In this document: positions 24,303 to 27,053 of the stretch, piece after piece
Layout: the number at the start of each line of letters is the position of its first letter
Position numbering within the stretch: position 1 is the stretch's first letter
Assembly: GCA_023423415.1 (NCBI GenBank)
Contig: JAFAFP010000027.1
Span: forward strand, 1 to 27,053
DNA: 27,053 nucleotides
Source: Pseudomonadota bacterium
GTDB taxonomy: Bacteria; Pseudomonadota; Alphaproteobacteria; Rhizobiales; Xanthobacteraceae
Direction: 5' to 3'
Translations under genes and position numbers: made by a program
The notes under the pieces: model-generated
What the model saw: the letters and a program-made list of their open reading frames with translations, nothing else
Database searches by the model: none
What the model was told of the DNA's origin: nothing

Positions 24303-25514
24303 TTATGCCATCGCCTTTCTCAGGTTTTCGTCGATCTTGTCCAGGAAACCCGTGGTCGACAGCCACTTCTGCTCGGGGCCGACGAGGAGGGCGAGGTCCT
24401 TGGTCATGAAGCCGCTTTCGACGGTATCGACGCAGACCTTTTCCAGCGTTCCGGCGAACTTCGCCAGCGCCGCATTGTCGTCGAGCTTGGCACGATGGGC
24501 GAGACCGCGGGTCCAGGCGAAGATCGACGCGATCGAGTTGGTCGAGGTCTCATTGCCTTTCTGGTGTTCGCGATAGTGGCGCGTCACGGTGCCGTGCGCG
24601 GCTTCTGCTTCCACCACCTTGCCGTCCGGCGTCATCAGCACCGAGGTCATCAGGCCAAGCGAACCGAAGCCCTGCGCCACAGTGTCGGACTGCACGTCGC
24701 CGTCGTAGTTCTTGCAGGCCCAGACATAACCGCCCGACCATTTCAGTGCCGACGCGACCATGTCGTCGATCAGGCGGTGCTGGTAGATGATATTGCGCTT
24801 GTCGAACTCGGCCTTGAACTCCTTGTCGAAGATCTCCTGGAACAGCTCCATGAAGCGACCGTCATATTGTTTCAGGATGGTATTTTTAGTGGAGAGATAG
24901 ACCGAGTAACCGCGATTGAGCCCATAGTTGAACGAGGCGTAGGCGAAGTCGCGGATCGAGTCGTCGAGATTGTACATCGCCATGGTGACGCCCGAGCTAG
25001 GCGCGTCGAAGACTTCCTTCTCGATGACTTTGCCGTCGTCGCCTTCGAACTTGATCGTCAGTTTGCCCTTGCCGGGGAATTTGAAATCGGTCGCGCGATA
25101 CTGATCGCCGAAGGCATGACGGCCGATGATGATCGGCTGGGTCCAGCCCGGCACAAGGCGCGGCACGTTCTTGCAGATGATCGGTTCGCGGAAGATGGTG
25201 CCGCCCAAAATATTCCGAATGGTGCCGTTCGGCGAACGCCACATTTCCTTGAGGTTGAATTCCTTCACGCGACCTTCGTCCGGCGTGATGGTGGCGCATT
25301 TGACGGCGACGCCGACTTCCCTGGTCTTATTGGCCGCGTCGATGGTGATCTGATCGTTGGTCTCGTCGCGTTTCTGGATGCTGAGATCGTAATAGAGCAG
25401 GTCGATATCGAGATAGGGATGGATCAGCTTGTCCTTGATGAGCTGCCAGATGATGCGGGTCATTTCATCGCCGTCCATTTCGACGACGGGATTCTTCACC
25501 TTGATCTTCGCCAT
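24303..25514 (-). CDS. icd: NADP-dependent isocitrate dehydrogenase, dimeric (eukaryote-like)
   Basis: The 403-residue product oxidatively decarboxylates isocitrate to 2-oxoglutarate with NADP+, a TCA-cycle step. It belongs to the eukaryote-like homodimeric group: VEMDGDEMTRIIW (11-23), the substrate-binding SPNGTIRNILGGTIFREPI (94-112; S94, N96, R100, R109), and GRHAFGDQYRAT (130-141), with R131 matching human IDH1 Arg132. YGLNRGYSVYLSTKNTILK and AAHGTVTRHYREHQ complete the pattern. ATG 25514 is a normal start, with AAGG about 10 bp upstream. A monomeric isocitrate dehydrogenase gene lies directly upstream (156-bp gap), giving two NADP-IDH forms in a row. Confidence 0.98.
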   Translation of the reverse strand: MAKIKVKNPVVEMDGDEMTRIIWQLIKDKLIHPYLDIDLLYYDLSIQKRDETNDQITIDAANKTREVGVAVKCATITPDEGRVKEFNLKEMWRSPNGTIRNILGGTIFREPIICKNVPRLVPGWTQPIIIGRHAFGDQYRATDFKFPGKGKLTIKFEGDDGKVIEKEVFDAPSSGVTMAMYNLDDSIRDFAYASFNYGLNRGYSVYLSTKNTILKQYDGRFMELFQEIFDKEFKAEFDKRNIIYQHRLIDDMVASALKWSGGYVWACKNYDGDVQSDTVAQGFGSLGLMTSVLMTPDGKVVEAEAAHGTVTRHYREHQKGNETSTNSIASIFAWTRGLAHRAKLDDNAALAKFAGTLEKVCVDTVESGFMTKDLALLVGPEQKWLSTTGFLDKIDENLRKAMA

Positions 25515-25600
25515 TTAAGCAGTCACCTTTTGAGAGCGAGCATCAGAAACGGTCGTAAGCAGGGTACGGCAAGAAGAGCGGCGTTGCCGCCCGGAATTTG

Positions 25601-25633
25601 GACTCGCTCGATGAGTTCGTCATCGAGCGAGTC
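25601..25633. repeat. Long perfect inverted repeat between the two isocitrate dehydrogenase genes
   Basis: GACTCGCTCGATGA (25601-25614) and TCATCGAGCGAGTC (25620-25633) form a 14-bp perfect stem with a 5-nt loop. It lies 38 bp past the monomeric IDH stop, in the transcription direction. No T-run follows on either strand, so it is either an unusual terminator, a stabilising 3' hairpin, or a regulator site. Confidence 0.65.
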
Positions 25634-25670
25634 ATGGCCTCAGAAACGTCCGCCGTCGGCGGCCTCTGCG

Positions 25671-27053
<1,383 letters not shown>

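Overview
The window looks like chromosomal DNA of an alphaproteobacterium, most likely Hyphomicrobiales (Rhizobiales) near the Bradyrhizobium/Afipia/Rhodopseudomonas group. The reasons are high-GC coding throughout, a LexA site in front of recA of the direct-repeat GAAC-N7-GAAC type used by alphaproteobacteria, a DUF1236-type secreted protein, a eukaryote-like dimeric NADP-isocitrate dehydrogenase, and a post-alaS intergenic sequence resembling dispersed repeats I associate with that family. The genus is inference.

Layout. (1) 1-5988, plus strand: the 3' end of a plasma-membrane-type H+ P-type ATPase, then PPK2 polyphosphate kinase, a sugar-porter-like MFS transporter, an SDR, a PhyH-type dioxygenase and a GT4 glycosyltransferase, with gaps of 22, 3, -4, 37 and about 17 bp, so probably one transcript. 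(2) 6072-6383, plus: a small secreted DUF1236 protein, ending at a bidirectional terminator. (3) 9239-6466, minus: cysD and fused cysNC, which activate sulfate to PAPS. (4) 12738-9439, minus: a GT4 glycosyltransferase and a glycogen-debranching-type enzyme, 3 bp apart. (5) 12947-15730, plus: an orphan molybdenum-hydroxylase large subunit with a PYRGAGR active-site loop, then a VOC/glyoxalase-fold protein. (6) 15731-17114: mostly non-coding, with two small hypothetical genes and the recA control region (LexA box, promoter, perfect hairpin). (7) 17115-23225, plus: recA, a strong composite terminator, alaS, a repeat-like intergenic sequence and a KefB-type K+/H+ antiporter. (8) 27053-23227, minus: the C-terminal part of a monomeric isocitrate dehydrogenase, a complete dimeric NADP-isocitrate dehydrogenase and a membrane-anchored glycerophosphodiester phosphodiesterase.

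How the genes work together. Much of the window is housekeeping (recA, alaS, icd, cysDNC). The more individual parts are the proton-pump/PPK2 pair, which may couple polyphosphate to ATP supply for proton export; the SDR-PhyH-GT group, which may modify a surface glycan or lipid; the GT/debranching pair in alpha-glucan metabolism; the orphan molybdoenzyme subunit; and two unrelated-looking NADP-isocitrate dehydrogenases side by side. I found no CRISPR array, tRNA, rRNA, insertion sequence, phage gene or recognisable defence system, and nothing that I can defend as a wholly new biological system.
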